Positions 1-9,394 of a DNA stretch of 64,000 nucleotides are shown here, piece after piece. Under the pieces are notes generated by a model. That model was not told the DNA's origin, did not search any database, and saw only the letters and a program-made list of their open reading frames with translations. The stretch is from Pantoea sp. Lij88. Its GTDB lineage: Bacteria; Pseudomonadota; Gammaproteobacteria; Enterobacterales; Enterobacteriaceae. The DNA lies in NCBI RefSeq assembly GCF_030062155.1, contig NZ_CP118269.1, positions 1,798,001 to 1,862,000 of the forward strand, read 5' to 3'. Both the position numbers and the translations under genes were made by a program. Every line of letters starts with the position of its first letter. Within the stretch, counting starts at the first letter, position 1.

Positions 1-148
1 CGGTTTTCATATCACCCAGCACGATACCAATCAGGGTACAGGCCACCAGCGGACGGTGAAACTGGAACTCATCCAGAATCGATCCCATACCGGCAATACA
101 GGCGACAATAAAAATCAAAATAATTTGTAGCGAGGTTATTTCCATCAT
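1..148 (-). CDS. manY: PTS mannose-family IIC component ManY, N-terminal part (cut by window edge)
   Basis: This is the first 48 or so codons of the membrane IIC subunit of the mannose phosphotransferase permease, which forms the sugar channel with IID (ManZ). The start reads MEITSLQIILIFIVACIAG, almost identical to E. coli ManY, and continues with the conserved GSILDEFQFHRP stretch before the window ends. Two ATG codons are adjacent (148 and 145). A GAGGA ribosome-binding site lies about 8 bases upstream of the first; E. coli starts at the position matching the second. It follows manX on the same strand after a gap of about 60 bases, as in the manXYZ operon. Identification is firm; the rest of the gene is outside the window. 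Confidence 0.93.
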   Translation of the reverse strand, partial: MMEITSLQIILIFIVACIAGMGSILDEFQFHRPLVACTLIGIVLGDMKT

Positions 149-208
149 ACTTCTTGTCCTCAGCAGGATAACGACGAGCCCGGAAACGCAGGCGCAGAAG
201 TGCTTCTG

Positions 209-1171
209 TTATGCGTTAACTTTCGCAATCAGATCCATCATCTTCAGTTTCTGGTCACTGGAAACTTTACGCACTTCCAGTTCGATATTGCGTTCATTGA
301 GTTTGCGGAAGGCGGCAATATCTTTTTCATCAACCGAGACCGCATTGTTGACCTGGGTTTTCCCCTGGCGGAACGCCATGCCGCCGATATTCACCGTTTT
401 AATATCCACACCCTGTTCCACGACGCGCAGAACATCGGTGGGATTGGTAAACAGCAGCATCACGCGATCCTGACCATACTTCGGGTTATTCCACACCCGC
501 ACCATTTTATCGACATCCACCACATGGGCCGTCACCCCTGGCGGGGCAACCTGCGTCAGCAGGGTCTTACGCACATGATCTTTAGCGACTTCATCGCTGA
601 CCACAATAATGCGCTGAACGTTGGTTTCTTTTGTCCAGCGCGTCGCGACCTGGCCATGAATCAGACGGTCATCAATGCGCGTCAGCCCGATTTTCATGTG
701 ATCGCCGGGTGCCATCGGCTTAGCCGGTTGCGCCGCAGCGGCCGGTTTGACCGCAGCCGGTGCCGGTTCGGCCTCTTTGGCCTTCAGAGCTTTAACCCCT
801 TCACGGCCCGTCTCCACGGCGATGGCGACCAGTTCGTCAAAGCCGGGATCGTCATCGCGCGCCATCAGGGTTTCGACCAGCATCGGGATATTGACCCCGG
901 CGATGACCTCATGCTGGGGTTTATCGACCACGATACGGCTGGCCGCATTAAACGGGCTGCCCCCCCAGGTATCGACTAAAAACAGGACCCCTTTGCTGGT
1001 ATCCAGTTCTGCCAGTCGTGCCTGATATTTTTCAATCAGTGTTTCTGCATTTTCACCGGGGACAAAGTCTATCCAGCCGACATTGTCCTGCTCGCCCAAC
1101 AGCATTTCTGCTGTTTTCAGCAGTTGTTCCGCTGCCCAGCCGTGTGTACCAATTACTATCGCAATGGTCAC
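209..1171 (-). CDS. manX: PTS mannose-family IIAB component ManX
   Basis: A cytoplasmic phosphotransfer protein that passes phosphate from HPr to incoming hexoses (mannose, glucose, amino sugars) through the ManYZ channel. It has 320 residues, close to the E. coli protein. The IIA domain (about 1-130) carries the phosphorylation histidine His10 in IVIGTHGWAAEQ. An Ala/Pro-rich linker (about 131-160) follows, then the IIB domain with its phospho-histidine His172 in DDRLIHGQVATRW. It is the first gene of manXYZ, with manY immediately downstream. The upstream gap holds a palindrome of the Mlc/NagC type and a CRP-like site, which fits glucose- and amino-sugar-dependent control known for E. coli. 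Confidence 0.97.
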   Translation of the reverse strand: MTIAIVIGTHGWAAEQLLKTAEMLLGEQDNVGWIDFVPGENAETLIEKYQARLAELDTSKGVLFLVDTWGGSPFNAASRIVVDKPQHEVIAGVNIPMLVETLMARDDDPGFDELVAIAVETGREGVKALKAKEAEPAPAAVKPAAAAQPAKPMAPGDHMKIGLTRIDDRLIHGQVATRWTKETNVQRIIVVSDEVAKDHVRKTLLTQVAPPGVTAHVVDVDKMVRVWNNPKYGQDRVMLLFTNPTDVLRVVEQGVDIKTVNIGGMAFRQGKTQVNNAVSVDEKDIAAFRKLNERNIELEVRKVSSDQKLKMMDLIAKVNA

Positions 1172-1315
1172 GTGCTACCTCCGTTCGCTTGAGATGCTCA
1201 TCTGAGTCAATGAACTGTATTGAGACATGCTTATCTGTGTTACCGGGTGATTCGACCTGCTGTGATAGCGTCGAAAAAACAGGGGTTAACACCGTCAAGG
1301 CGGTAAAGTCGCGAT

Positions 1316-1339
1316 TTATTTTAGTGATCGAAAAAATAA
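1316..1339. promoter_or_regulatory. Probable Mlc/NagC-type operator upstream of manX
   Basis: The half-sites TTATTTT (1316-1322) and AAAATAA (1333-1339) form an inverted repeat with a 10-base spacer containing the GATCG centre. This is the AT-rich TTATTTT/AAAATAA architecture recognised by the ROK-family repressors Mlc and NagC, both of which act on manX in E. coli. The symmetry is seen directly; which repressor binds is inferred. Confidence 0.6.
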
Positions 1340-1343
1340 ATTT

Positions 1344-1359
1344 TGTGATGTCTGTCAGT
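1344..1359. promoter_or_regulatory. Candidate CRP site upstream of manX
   Basis: TGTGA, a 6-base spacer, then TCAGT: a full left half-site and a partial right half-site of the CRP consensus (TGTGA-N6-TCACA). It lies just upstream of the Mlc/NagC-like palindrome and about 175 bases before manX. The E. coli manX promoter is CRP-activated. The right half is imperfect, so confidence is modest. Confidence 0.4.
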
Positions 1360-1514
1360 TATTCATTCCGTTAATTCGCCAGTTGCCTGTTTTATGCGGC
1401 CGATCATTCCTCATGCAGATTGTAAAAATAAGAAAATTTTTTGACGCAATTCCCCGACCTGATACATTAACGTTCTGTTTATTACTCAGGAGTAACGGGC
1501 TTCAGCCCACCTTT

Positions 1515-1676
1515 ATGGATCGTCACCGACGTCGCTTAATCTGTTCTTTGCGCCTGCTGGCGCGTCACCCTTCGCCTCGCGGCGTTTTCACCGCTTTACC
1601 GACCTTCCGGATGTCACGCTTCGCTGCGCTGATAAGCACCGGCTCACTCAGTTCCCTGTTCTGGAGTCATAAATAA
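1515..1676 (+). CDS. Short ORF overlapping the yoaE start (YoaL-like arrangement)
   Basis: A 53-codon open frame starting [15 protein letters not shown]. Its stop codon shares a base with the yoaE start in a TAATG junction (TAA 1674-1676, ATG 1676-1678), so translation could be coupled. The product would be basic, with a weakly hydrophobic C-terminal half ([18 protein letters not shown]). E. coli has a small protein, YoaL, encoded just upstream of and overlapping yoaE; position and junction match, but I cannot confirm sequence similarity. No strong ribosome-binding site lies right before the ATG (an AGGAG is 24 bases away), and an in-frame ATG at 1383 would give a longer version. It may function as a leader rather than as a stable protein. 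Confidence 0.4.
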   Translation: MDRHRRRLICSLRLLARHPSPRGVFTALPTFRMSRFAALISTGSLSSLFWSHK

Positions 1677-3268
1677 TGGAATTTTTATTCGACCCCTCAA
1701 TCTGGGCGGGTTTGCTGACGCTCGTCGTACTGGAAATCGTGCTGGGTATTGATAACCTGGTGTTCATTGCCATTCTGGCCGACAAACTGCCGCCAAAGCA
1801 GCGTGATAAAGCCCGTTTAATCGGCCTGTCGCTGGCACTGGTGATGCGTCTGGGCCTGCTGTCGCTGATCTCCTGGATCGTTACGCTGACTACGCCTCTC
1901 TTCAGCGTAGGCGGTTTCAGCTTTTCCGGACGTGATTTAATCCTGCTGCTTGGTGGTTTCTTCCTGTTATTCAAGGCGACCATGGAGCTGCACGAGAGGC
2001 TGGAGAACCGTCAGCTTGATGGTTCCGCTAATCGGGGATATGCCAGTTTCTGGGCTGTGGTGTTACAGATTGTGGTGCTGGACGCCGTCTTCTCGCTGGA
2101 TGCCGTGATCACCGCCGTGGGTATGGTTAACAACCTGCCGGTGATGATGACCGCCGTGGTGATTGCGATGGGTGTGATGCTGCTGGCGTCAAAACCGTTA
2201 ACTAACTTCGTTAATGCGCATCCGACCGTGGTGGTGCTCTGTCTGAGCTTCCTGTTGATGATCGGTCTGTCGCTGGTGGCAGAAGGATTTGGCTTCCATA
2301 TTCCGAAAGGTTACCTGTACGCGGCCATTGGCTTCTCGATTCTTATTGAGCTGTTTAACCAGATTGCGCGTCGTAACTTTATCCGGCATCAGTCTAATCG
2401 TCCGATGCGTGAGCGCACCGCAGAGGCGATTCTGCGACTGATGGGTGGCCGTAACCGTGCCCAGACAGCCAGCAACAGTAATAGCACCAGCAACACCAGC
2501 AGCAGCGAAGAGGCTGCGCGGGCAGAAGCGATGCCGCAGGAAGCGTTTAAAGATGAAGAGCGCTATATGATTAACGGTGTGCTGACGCTGGCGTCCCGCT
2601 CAATTCGCAGCATCATGACGCCGCGCGGTGATATCTCCTGGGTCGATGCGAATCGCCCGGTGGATGAGATTCGCGGTCAGCTGCTGGATACGCCACACAG
2701 CCTGTTCCCGGTGTGTCGGGGTGAGCTGGATGAGATCGTCGGCGTCGTGCGTGCCAAGGAGCTGCTGGTGGCGCTGGAGCACGGCACCGACGTCGCGACT
2801 TTCGCCGCTAACACGCCGACCATCGTGGTGCCGGAGACGCTGGATCCGATCAATCTGCTGGGCGTGCTGCGTCGTGCCAAGGGCAGCTTCGTGATTGTCA
2901 CCAACGAGTTTGGCGTGGTTCAGGGTCTGATAACCCCGCTGGACGTGCTGGAAGCGATTGCGGGTGAATTCCCGGACGAAGATGAAACGCCGGATATCAT
3001 TGCGGATGGTGATGGCTGGTTAGTGAAAGGCGGAACGGATCTGCACTCGCTGCAGCAACTGCTCGACTTCCATGAACTGGTCAATCCGACAGAAGACCAC
3101 GCCTCGCTGGCGGGCCTGCTGATTGAGCAGAAAGGGCAGTTACCGCTGCCTGGCGATGTGATTGATATCACTCCGCTGCACTTCCAGATCATCGAAGCGA
3201 CGGACTACCGTATCGATCTGGTGCGTGTCACTAAAGATAAACCGCACGACGAGGATGAAGAGAGTTAA
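1676..3268 (+). CDS. yoaE: YoaE, inner-membrane TerC/CBS/CorC-HlyC-domain protein
   Basis: A 530-residue inner-membrane protein (E. coli YoaE 518). Residues 1 to about 230 form a TerC-family bundle of hydrophobic helices containing the conserved acidic motifs [11 protein letters not shown] and [14 protein letters not shown], thought to coordinate metal ions. A Ser/Asn-rich linker (about 262-275) leads to a cytoplasmic CBS pair (about 305-430, with [12 protein letters not shown]), then a CorC/HlyC-type C-terminal domain. The family is linked to metal efflux or membrane metal homeostasis, but the E. coli protein has no proven substrate. The start ATG overlaps the stop of a short upstream ORF, and GGAG lies about 9 bases before it. 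Two hairpins follow, the second a good terminator. Confidence 0.93.
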   Translation: MEFLFDPSIWAGLLTLVVLEIVLGIDNLVFIAILADKLPPKQRDKARLIGLSLALVMRLGLLSLISWIVTLTTPLFSVGGFSFSGRDLILLLGGFFLLFKATMELHERLENRQLDGSANRGYASFWAVVLQIVVLDAVFSLDAVITAVGMVNNLPVMMTAVVIAMGVMLLASKPLTNFVNAHPTVVVLCLSFLLMIGLSLVAEGFGFHIPKGYLYAAIGFSILIELFNQIARRNFIRHQSNRPMRERTAEAILRLMGGRNRAQTASNSNSTSNTSSSEEAARAEAMPQEAFKDEERYMINGVLTLASRSIRSIMTPRGDISWVDANRPVDEIRGQLLDTPHSLFPVCRGELDEIVGVVRAKELLVALEHGTDVATFAANTPTIVVPETLDPINLLGVLRRAKGSFVIVTNEFGVVQGLITPLDVLEAIAGEFPDEDETPDIIADGDGWLVKGGTDLHSLQQLLDFHELVNPTEDHASLAGLLIEQKGQLPLPGDVIDITPLHFQIIEATDYRIDLVRVTKDKPHDEDEES

Positions 3269-3290
3269 TGCTTCGCGTTGTTGCTGAGGC

Positions 3291-3359
3291 GCTGCCGGTC
3301 TGACCGGCAGCCCTGAATCTCCCCGACAGCCGCTGCTTCAATGCCGCGGCTGTTTTTTT
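3291..3359 (+). terminator. Tandem hairpins and intrinsic terminator after yoaE
   Basis: A perfect palindrome GCTGCCGGTC / GACCGGCAGC (3291-3311) is followed by a second hairpin, ACAGCCGC (3326-3333) with GCGGCTGT (3345-3352), running into seven T. The second is a standard rho-independent terminator for yoaE. The first has almost no loop and no T-run. Confidence 0.85.
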
Positions 3360-3401
3360 GTCTGTGAGGGGAGTAAGGGCTGTACGGCGCTGAAGCTGAA
3401 A

Positions 3402-4964
3402 TTATTGGTGGACATCAGCCTGATGCAGTAACAGCCATGCCGGAAAATCCTGCAGCGGCATCGGACGGGCAAAATAGTAGCCCTGCAGATGATCCACGCC
3501 GCGTTCACGCAGGTAATCCGCCTGCTCAGCCGTTTCCACCCCCTCGGCCACCAGACTGATATTCAGGCGCTGGGCCAGCGAAATCACCATATCCGTCACC
3601 GTGGCGTTAATCGCATCAGTGCCGATGGCTGCAGTGAAAATCTTGTCGATCTTCAGCACATCGGGCTGCAAATCTTTCAGGTAGGAGAGCGAGCTGTGAC
3701 CGGTGCCGAAATCATCGATCGCCAGCCGGACGCCGATATCATGCAGTTGCGCAATCACCGACTGATCCACCACCGGCAGGGCATCCCGCTCGGTAAGTTC
3801 CACCACCAGTTTTGGCACTGGCGTAGCCGGCCACCAGATGTTTTGCAGATCCTCAAGAATGGCGCGGTCACGGAAATGACTGGCGGCAACGTTGATGGCG
3901 ATATGGAAGGCGGGATCCCGGGGGAGCTGGGGTAATTCTCTCACCACCTCATTCAGCACAAAGCGCGTCAGCGGCTTAATCAGATTCTGGCGCTCGGCCA
4001 GAGGAATAAAGACGTCCGGCGCCACCCAGCCCTGACGGGCATTATGCCAGCGCAGCAGCAGCTCAATGCCGTCGCACTCACCGCTTCTGCTGTTGATCAG
4101 CGGCTGACAATAAACCATGAACTCTTTGGCGGTGATGCCATAACTGATTTGCCAGCTCAGGCTCATGCGATTTGCGGTCGCCAGCCAGACGATATAGCCC
4201 ATCAGCAGACTCAGCAGCAGCGCCAGCGGCAGCTGTGAGGGAAGTGTCGCCAGCGCCAGCCGGGTCGGAGAAGGGCCATAGAGGGTCAGCGTAAACGGAT
4301 AGCGCAGCGAGCCCTGCTCATAACTCACTTCATCGTCTGACGCCACCGTGGACTCAATCATTGGATTGCCATACTCAAGGCTCTCTCCGTTGACATTAAA
4401 AACGGCGCGTTCCACCCACGGCAACTGCGGTTCCAGCAGATAGTTGCTCATCATTTCGATGTTAATCACCTGCAAAATGCCGGAGCGGTTGTCCTGGCTT
4501 TTTGGCGTCCACAGCATCAATATCGGCGAGCCTTTCAGCAGATATTGATCGGTTGAAAGCGTCATACGCTGGCCGTTATAGGCGAGGTCGGGATAGGTCT
4601 GGCTGAAGGGGATATTACGGGGTCCGTAAACACTGGAGCAGTAGAGCACATCGTTATCCACCAGCAGGATCGCCCGCAGCGTCTGCAGAGAGGAAATTTT
4701 TTCAATCAGCGGAAAACGCACATCGTTACAGGGAACGCCAACCAGACCCAGCGTGTTATTGGCGGACACCTCCAGCGGTGAAAACATCCGGTCAAACCGC
4801 ATAATGGCTTTGTCGGCGAAATCCATCGCCTGCTGTTCGATACGTGACTTCTCTTCAATATAGCGAAAGGCCAGCGTTAATATCATCACCACAAGGGCGA
4901 TTGAAAGTGCAATAAGCAAACGCTTGCGTCTGAATTGTCCAACAAATTGCTGGGCCATAAACAT
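3402..4964 (-). CDS. pdeD: CSS-motif cyclic-di-GMP phosphodiesterase PdeD (YoaD)
   Basis: A membrane-bound EAL-domain enzyme that hydrolyses c-di-GMP, favouring motility over matrix production. It has an N-terminal transmembrane helix, a periplasmic CSS sensor domain with the LYCSS motif and a second Cys (VGVPCND), a second helix (LPLALLLSLLMGYIVWLA) and a C-terminal EAL domain. Catalytic-site motifs are present: GIELLLRW (ELL in place of EAL, metal-binding Glu kept), AINVAASHF, VELTERD, IDDFGTGHSSLSYL, LKIDKIF, VAEGVET and LQGYYFARPM. An upstream in-frame ATG exists, but AAGG sits 9 bases before the ATG at 4964, giving 520 residues. The place between yoaE and sdaA matches E. coli pdeD. CSS-domain redox control by DsbA/DsbB is known for the family; DsbB is also in this window. 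Confidence 0.88.
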   Translation of the reverse strand: MFMAQQFVGQFRRKRLLIALSIALVVMILTLAFRYIEEKSRIEQQAMDFADKAIMRFDRMFSPLEVSANNTLGLVGVPCNDVRFPLIEKISSLQTLRAILLVDNDVLYCSSVYGPRNIPFSQTYPDLAYNGQRMTLSTDQYLLKGSPILMLWTPKSQDNRSGILQVINIEMMSNYLLEPQLPWVERAVFNVNGESLEYGNPMIESTVASDDEVSYEQGSLRYPFTLTLYGPSPTRLALATLPSQLPLALLLSLLMGYIVWLATANRMSLSWQISYGITAKEFMVYCQPLINSRSGECDGIELLLRWHNARQGWVAPDVFIPLAERQNLIKPLTRFVLNEVVRELPQLPRDPAFHIAINVAASHFRDRAILEDLQNIWWPATPVPKLVVELTERDALPVVDQSVIAQLHDIGVRLAIDDFGTGHSSLSYLKDLQPDVLKIDKIFTAAIGTDAINATVTDMVISLAQRLNISLVAEGVETAEQADYLRERGVDHLQGYYFARPMPLQDFPAWLLLHQADVHQ

Positions 4965-5188
4965 CAGTATCCACCTTCCCAAAAAGCCACAATAAAGCAA
5001 AAATTACGGGGTAAGTATCGGCACGGCCAGGTCAATATTGAGGCCGGAACAGAGAAAAGCGGGTCTGGTAAGCTGCATAAGCCGGACGGCTGTGCGGAAA
5101 TCACTCTACCGTTTAATCCTGCGCTGAGATAGCGCAGGATACGGATTTTATTACGTTTGCACGTAATTTTAACATTGAATCGTTTCGC

Positions 5189-6562
5189 TTAATCACACTG
5201 TACTTTAATCGCCAGGCCACCACGCGACGTTTCACGATACTTCGCGTTCATATCTTTGCCGGTTTCATACATGGTCTCGATGACTTTATCCAGTGAGACG
5301 CGGGGGGCACTGGTGCGACGAAGCGCCATGCGCGCCGCGTTAATCGCTTTAACCGAGGCAATCGCATTACGCTCAATGCAGGGCACCTGAACCTGACCCG
5401 CCACCGGATCACAGGTCAGCCCCAGGTTATGCTCCATGCCGATTTCAGCGGCCACGCAGACCTGCTCCGGACTGCCGCCCAGCAGCTCAGCCAGACCGGC
5501 GGCCGCCATCGAACAGGCCACGCCCACTTCACCCTGACAGCCCACTTCGGCACCTGAAATCGAGGCGTTCATTTTATACAGCACGCCAATGGCGCCAGAG
5601 GCGAGGAAATAGCGCAGGAAAATATCGGGCGTCACCGGCTCGATGAAGTGATCGTAGTACGCCAGCACCGCAGGCACGATACCGCAGGCTCCGTTTGTCG
5701 GCGCGGTCACCACACGTCCGCCCGCAGCGTTCTCTTCGTTGACCGCCAGCGCATACATATTGATCCAGTCGATAACAATCATCGGATCGCTGGAGTGCTT
5801 GTCAGAGGAAGTCAGCAGGCGACGCAGTGAAGCGGCACGACGCGGCACGCGCAGCGGGCCAGGCAACACGCCCTCGGTATTCAGACCGCGATCGATACAG
5901 GCCTGCATCGTCTGCCAGATGTTGGTGAAATAGGCGTGGATCTCATCGCGGCTGTGCAGCGCCAGCTCGTTTTTCATCACCAGGCCCGAGAGCGACAGAC
6001 CGGTTTCACGGCAGTGCGCCAGCAGATCTTTGGCGGAGTGGAACGGCCAGGGCACAGAGACTTCATCAAGTGCTGACTGACCGAAGTGCTCTTCATCCAC
6101 GATGAAACCGCCGCCCACGGAGTAATAGGTTTTCGACAGGATCAGCAGATCGCCCGCGAACGCCAGCAGGCGCAGGCCATTCTCATGCAAAGAAAGGTTT
6201 TCACTGCGGAACACCATGCCGCCTTCACGCGGGAAATCGACTTCATGCGCGCCTTTCGCCAGCAGCAGTCGCTCACGCTGTTCGACATCTTTAATAAACG
6301 CGGGGATCGCATCAATATCCACGGTGTCCGGCGATTCGCCCGCCAGACCCATAATAATGGCGATATCCGTGTGATGGCCTTTGCCGGTCAGAGACAGAGA
6401 GCCGTAAACATCCACGGCGATCCGGGTGACGTCCTGCAGCTTTCCCTGTTCGCACAGCAAATCCACAAACTGCTTACCCGCTTTCATCGGGCCGACAGTA
6501 TGCGAACTCGAGGGGCCGATGCCCACTTTGAACATGTCGAAAACACTAATCACAGGTGACAC
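5189..6562 (-). CDS. sdaA: L-serine dehydratase 1 (L-serine deaminase), SdaA
   Basis: A cytoplasmic [4Fe-4S] enzyme converting L-serine to pyruvate and ammonia. It has 457 residues, very like E. coli SdaA (454). The N-terminal beta domain has the signature KVGIGPSSSHTVGPMKAGK. The C-terminal alpha domain carries the cluster cysteines, including CVAAEIGMEHNLGLTCD and VPCIERN, and ends AIKVQCD like the E. coli protein. Met-Ser-Pro adds three residues before the E. coli start; the next in-frame ATG, in the FDMFK motif, would be too short. It sits between nudL and pdeD as in E. coli. Lrp/leucine regulation is known in E. coli, but I did not identify a site. Confidence 0.97.
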   Translation of the reverse strand: MSPVISVFDMFKVGIGPSSSHTVGPMKAGKQFVDLLCEQGKLQDVTRIAVDVYGSLSLTGKGHHTDIAIIMGLAGESPDTVDIDAIPAFIKDVEQRERLLLAKGAHEVDFPREGGMVFRSENLSLHENGLRLLAFAGDLLILSKTYYSVGGGFIVDEEHFGQSALDEVSVPWPFHSAKDLLAHCRETGLSLSGLVMKNELALHSRDEIHAYFTNIWQTMQACIDRGLNTEGVLPGPLRVPRRAASLRRLLTSSDKHSSDPMIVIDWINMYALAVNEENAAGGRVVTAPTNGACGIVPAVLAYYDHFIEPVTPDIFLRYFLASGAIGVLYKMNASISGAEVGCQGEVGVACSMAAAGLAELLGGSPEQVCVAAEIGMEHNLGLTCDPVAGQVQVPCIERNAIASVKAINAARMALRRTSAPRVSLDKVIETMYETGKDMNAKYRETSRGGLAIKVQCD

Positions 6563-6738
6563 TCCTCACAATTATTCTCAGTCTGCCGGGGCAGTTTATG
6601 GCGCCCATAGTAATAGTCATGCACCAGGAAAGAGCAGCTTTTCGCATGAAATAAACTTATCTAAACCAATAGAAAAAATTATAGCGCAGCCCGGCAGTTT
6701 ACTGACGGGCCATTGAGGGAAAAACAGGCAAAACGGGG

Positions 6739-7302
6739 TCAGAATGCGATCTGAGCACTCAGTGAACGGATAATTCCTGCGGTCATGCCCCACACCAGAT
6801 AATCCTGATAGCGCGACAGCCAGACCGGATGACGTACGCCAGCCCGATGCACCTCCAGCGCGCTGTAGCGGCTGAGCTGCAAAGCCTCGGCCAGCGGCAT
6901 CTCAAAGGCGCTGCTGACTTCGTCCGGATTAATCGTTAACCGCACATCGGCCGGAATAATGCCCAGCACTGGCGTCACCTGAAAGCCCGTGCTGCTGGTG
7001 ACGGCAGGCAGCGCGCCTAATATCTCGACCTGCTGCGGATCGATGCCGACCTCTTCCTGCGCCTCTCGCAGGGCGGTGGCGATCAGCGAGGCGTCGGTGT
7101 CATCCTGCATCCCGCCAGGAAAGGCGACCTGTCCGGCGTGTTTGCGCAGGGCGTGCGAGCGCTGTGTCAGCAACAGGCCCGGTTCAGGCCGCGCGACGAT
7201 CGGTACCAGCACCGCCGCATGGCGTCCGGAGAGGCGCTGCGTGCTGCGGGCAGGCTGCTGCAACAGAAAACGGCTGCGGAAAACCTCAAGCGTCAGAGCC
7301 AA
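6739..7302 (-). CDS. nudL: Nudix CoA pyrophosphatase NudL (YeaB), TTG start inside pabB
   Basis: A Nudix hydrolase of the CoA-diphosphatase family, predicted to cleave coenzyme A to 4'-phosphopantetheine and 3',5'-ADP. The Nudix box runs from [10 protein letters not shown] to REAQEEVGI, and the family LLTQRS...[13 protein letters not shown] segment precedes it. The open frame has an ATG far upstream inside pabB, but AGGAGG lies 5 bases before a TTG at 7302, and the resulting 187-residue protein matches the E. coli length (192). The start therefore overlaps the pabB 3' end by 17 bases, so translation is probably coupled. Same order as in E. coli (pabB, nudL, sdaA). Confidence 0.88.
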   Translation of the reverse strand: MALTLEVFRSRFLLQQPARSTQRLSGRHAAVLVPIVARPEPGLLLTQRSHALRKHAGQVAFPGGMQDDTDASLIATALREAQEEVGIDPQQVEILGALPAVTSSTGFQVTPVLGIIPADVRLTINPDEVSSAFEMPLAEALQLSRYSALEVHRAGVRHPVWLSRYQDYLVWGMTAGIIRSLSAQIAF

Positions 7303-8665
7303 CTGAACCTCCTGTCTGTTCCAGAGCCGGTAAAATCCGGCTGACTTTGTCGAGCGTCTCCTGATACTCCGCCTGCGGATCGCTGTCTGCCACCAGCCCG
7401 CCACCGGCGGCACAGTAGAGCTGCTGACCTTCGGCGATCAGTGTGCGGATAGTGATGCTGGTATCCATCCGGCCACACAGGCTGATATAGCCGATACTGC
7501 CGCACCAGGCATTGCGCCGATGCGGTTCCAGCTCATCAATGATCTCCATCGCCCGGATCTTGGGCGCACCGGTAATGGAGCCGCCGGGAAAACAGGCGCG
7601 CAGCAGATCGGTGGCCTGCAGGCTGTCAGGCAGCTGTCCCCGCACCGTGCTCACCAGATGATGCACGGCGGGGAAGGGTTCAACCACAAACAGCTCCGGC
7701 ACCGTGACCGAGCCGGGCATTGCCACGCGGCCAATATCATTGCGCAGCAAATCGACAATCATCAGGTTTTCGGCCCGGTCTTTTTCCGCATGACGCAGCG
7801 ACTCTGCCTGTTGTGCATCGGCAATCGGATCCTCGCAGCGTGGCCGGGTACCTTTGATCGGTCGGGTTTCGATCTGCCTGTTATTCAGCGACAGAAAGCG
7901 CTCTGGCGACAAGCTGAGGATCGCACTGTCAGGCAGGCGCAGAAAAGCGCTGAACGGCGCGCGGTTAGCCTGATTAAGAAGCGTAAACGCCTGCCACTCA
8001 TCACCCTGATAACCCGCCTGAAACCGCTGCGCCAGGTTAACCTGGTAACAGTCACCGGCCTGAATATAGGCCTGAACCGCGGCAAAGCGCGCCGCGTAAT
8101 CGTCATAGGTCAGATTAGAGCGCCAGCGACTGGTCAGTGAAAAGGGCATGACGTCGCGCGCGGGCCACTGCGCCAGCCAGGCGGCGCGTGCTTCGGCGTT
8201 GTTCAGTGCCACCAGGGTCAGGGTTTGCTGATGATGGTCGGCAATCAAGGCCCAGTCATAGATCCCCACCGCCATGTCCGGCGTTGTGAGATCGGCGGCG
8301 GCATTTTGGGGCAGCGACTCAAACCGGCGGCCCAGATCATAACCAAACAGGCCCAGCGCACCGCCCTGAAACGGCAGGGCCTCGCTGGCCGCGGGCGTGA
8401 TGCCCAGCGCATCACACTGCTGCTGCACCAGCAGCAGCGGGTCGGCCGTCGATTCGGTCGTGCCGGTCTCGTCGCTGACGATGGTGATCGCATCACGGGT
8501 CACCAGCGTGGCGCGGGGATCGGCGGTCAGGATATCAAAGCGGTTATCGCTGTGACTGGCCTGCGCGGAGGAGAGCAGCATCGCCCAGGGCAGATGGGCA
8601 AGGGTGGCGAAACGCTGAGTCAGCGCATCCGGGGTATAATCAAGCGTGAGGGTTTCAACAATCAT
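7286..8665 (-). CDS. pabB: Aminodeoxychorismate synthase component 1, PabB
   Basis: A chorismate-using enzyme of folate synthesis: with the glutaminase PabA it makes 4-amino-4-deoxychorismate, the precursor of p-aminobenzoate. It has 459 residues (E. coli 453). Conserved motifs of the anthranilate synthase/PabB family are present: [13 protein letters not shown], the PIKGT segment with the active-site lysine typical of Pab[20 protein letters not shown] and [16 protein letters not shown]. The last 17 bases overlap nudL. It is divergent from yoaH across a gap of about 110 bases that must hold both promoters. Confidence 0.96.
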   Translation of the reverse strand: MIVETLTLDYTPDALTQRFATLAHLPWAMLLSSAQASHSDNRFDILTADPRATLVTRDAITIVSDETGTTESTADPLLLVQQQCDALGITPAASEALPFQGGALGLFGYDLGRRFESLPQNAAADLTTPDMAVGIYDWALIADHHQQTLTLVALNNAEARAAWLAQWPARDVMPFSLTSRWRSNLTYDDYAARFAAVQAYIQAGDCYQVNLAQRFQAGYQGDEWQAFTLLNQANRAPFSAFLRLPDSAILSLSPERFLSLNNRQIETRPIKGTRPRCEDPIADAQQAESLRHAEKDRAENLMIVDLLRNDIGRVAMPGSVTVPELFVVEPFPAVHHLVSTVRGQLPDSLQATDLLRACFPGGSITGAPKIRAMEIIDELEPHRRNAWCGSIGYISLCGRMDTSITIRTLIAEGQQLYCAAGGGLVADSDPQAEYQETLDKVSRILPALEQTGGSVGSDA

Positions 8666-8775
8666 CGGGCAGACAAATCAGAAAGCAAAGAGGCGGTCAG
8701 ACTGACATATTTTTTCCTGACTGGCACCTGTTAGTTCCACGTGGGATACTGTCTGACCCAACGCAGGAGTGAAAC

Positions 8776-8970
8776 ATGTTTATTGGATTACCGGCTCTCT
8801 CACATGAGCAGCAACAGCAGGCCGTCGAACGTATTCAGGAGTTGATGGCGGGTGGTTTATCGAGCGGTGAAGCGATCGCCCAGGTGGCGCAGGAAATCCG
8901 GCAGAATCACAAGGGCGAACGTGTCAGGGCGATGTTCGACGACGAAGATGACGAACACGAAGAAGCGTAA
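8776..8970 (+). CDS. yoaH: YoaH, UPF0181 family small protein
   Basis: A 64-residue protein of unknown function, clearly the E. coli YoaH family (59 residues). The conserved core [20 protein letters not shown] is followed by [16 protein letters not shown] and then a strongly acidic tail ([11 protein letters not shown]) slightly longer than in E. coli. It is probably helical and cytoplasmic; there is no membrane segment. GGAG lies about 8 bases before the ATG. It is divergent from pabB, as in E. coli. Confidence 0.93.
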   Translation: MFIGLPALSHEQQQQAVERIQELMAGGLSSGEAIAQVAQEIRQNHKGERVRAMFDDEDDEHEEA

Positions 8971-8982
8971 CGCCCTGAATTA

Positions 8983-9327
8983 TTAACGTGCGGCGATAAT
9001 TTTAATTTCGATTTTGTACTTTGGATTCAGCAGCCCGGCCTGTACGGTACAGCGCACCGGCGCATTGCCTGGCGAGACCCAGGCGTCCCACGCGCGGTTC
9101 ATGGCAGGGAAATCGGCTTTATCCACCAGAAACAGCGTCGCATCCAGGATCTTACTTTTATCACTGCCGAGGCGGGTCAGGATCGCGTCAATGACCGCCA
9201 GCGCATTGGCAGTCTGCGCTTCAGCGTCGGCATCCAGATTCTCTGGCACACTGGTGTAATAGATCGTGTCGTTATGAATAACGGCTTCGGACATGCGATG
9301 TTCCGGGTCAATGCGGGTAATACTCAT
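8983..9327 (-). CDS. yoaB: YoaB, RidA/YjgF/YER057c-family protein
   Basis: A 114-residue member of the RidA superfamily, whose best-known members hydrolyse reactive enamines and imines. Family features are IYYTSVPENLDADAEAQT, ILDATLFLVDKADF, WVSPGNAPVRCTVQAGLL and KIEIKIIA. The arginine in APVRC matches the conserved RidA active-site arginine. The open frame extends upstream, but AGGGAG sits 7 bases before the ATG at 9327, and this length matches E. coli YoaB. It ends 12 bases from yoaH, converging with it. True enamine deaminase activity of YoaB-type members is not established. Confidence 0.9.
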   Translation of the reverse strand: MSITRIDPEHRMSEAVIHNDTIYYTSVPENLDADAEAQTANALAVIDAILTRLGSDKSKILDATLFLVDKADFPAMNRAWDAWVSPGNAPVRCTVQAGLLNPKYKIEIKIIAAR

Positions 9328-9394
9328 CGGTTTCTCCCTGGTTAATTGCGCATTAGCCTGGCACACTCCTGATATCGCTGTCACCCCTATCGCT

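Noticed and set aside
200..979. 259-codon frame antisense to manX
   Set aside because: Shadow frame; manX is unmistakable on the other strand.
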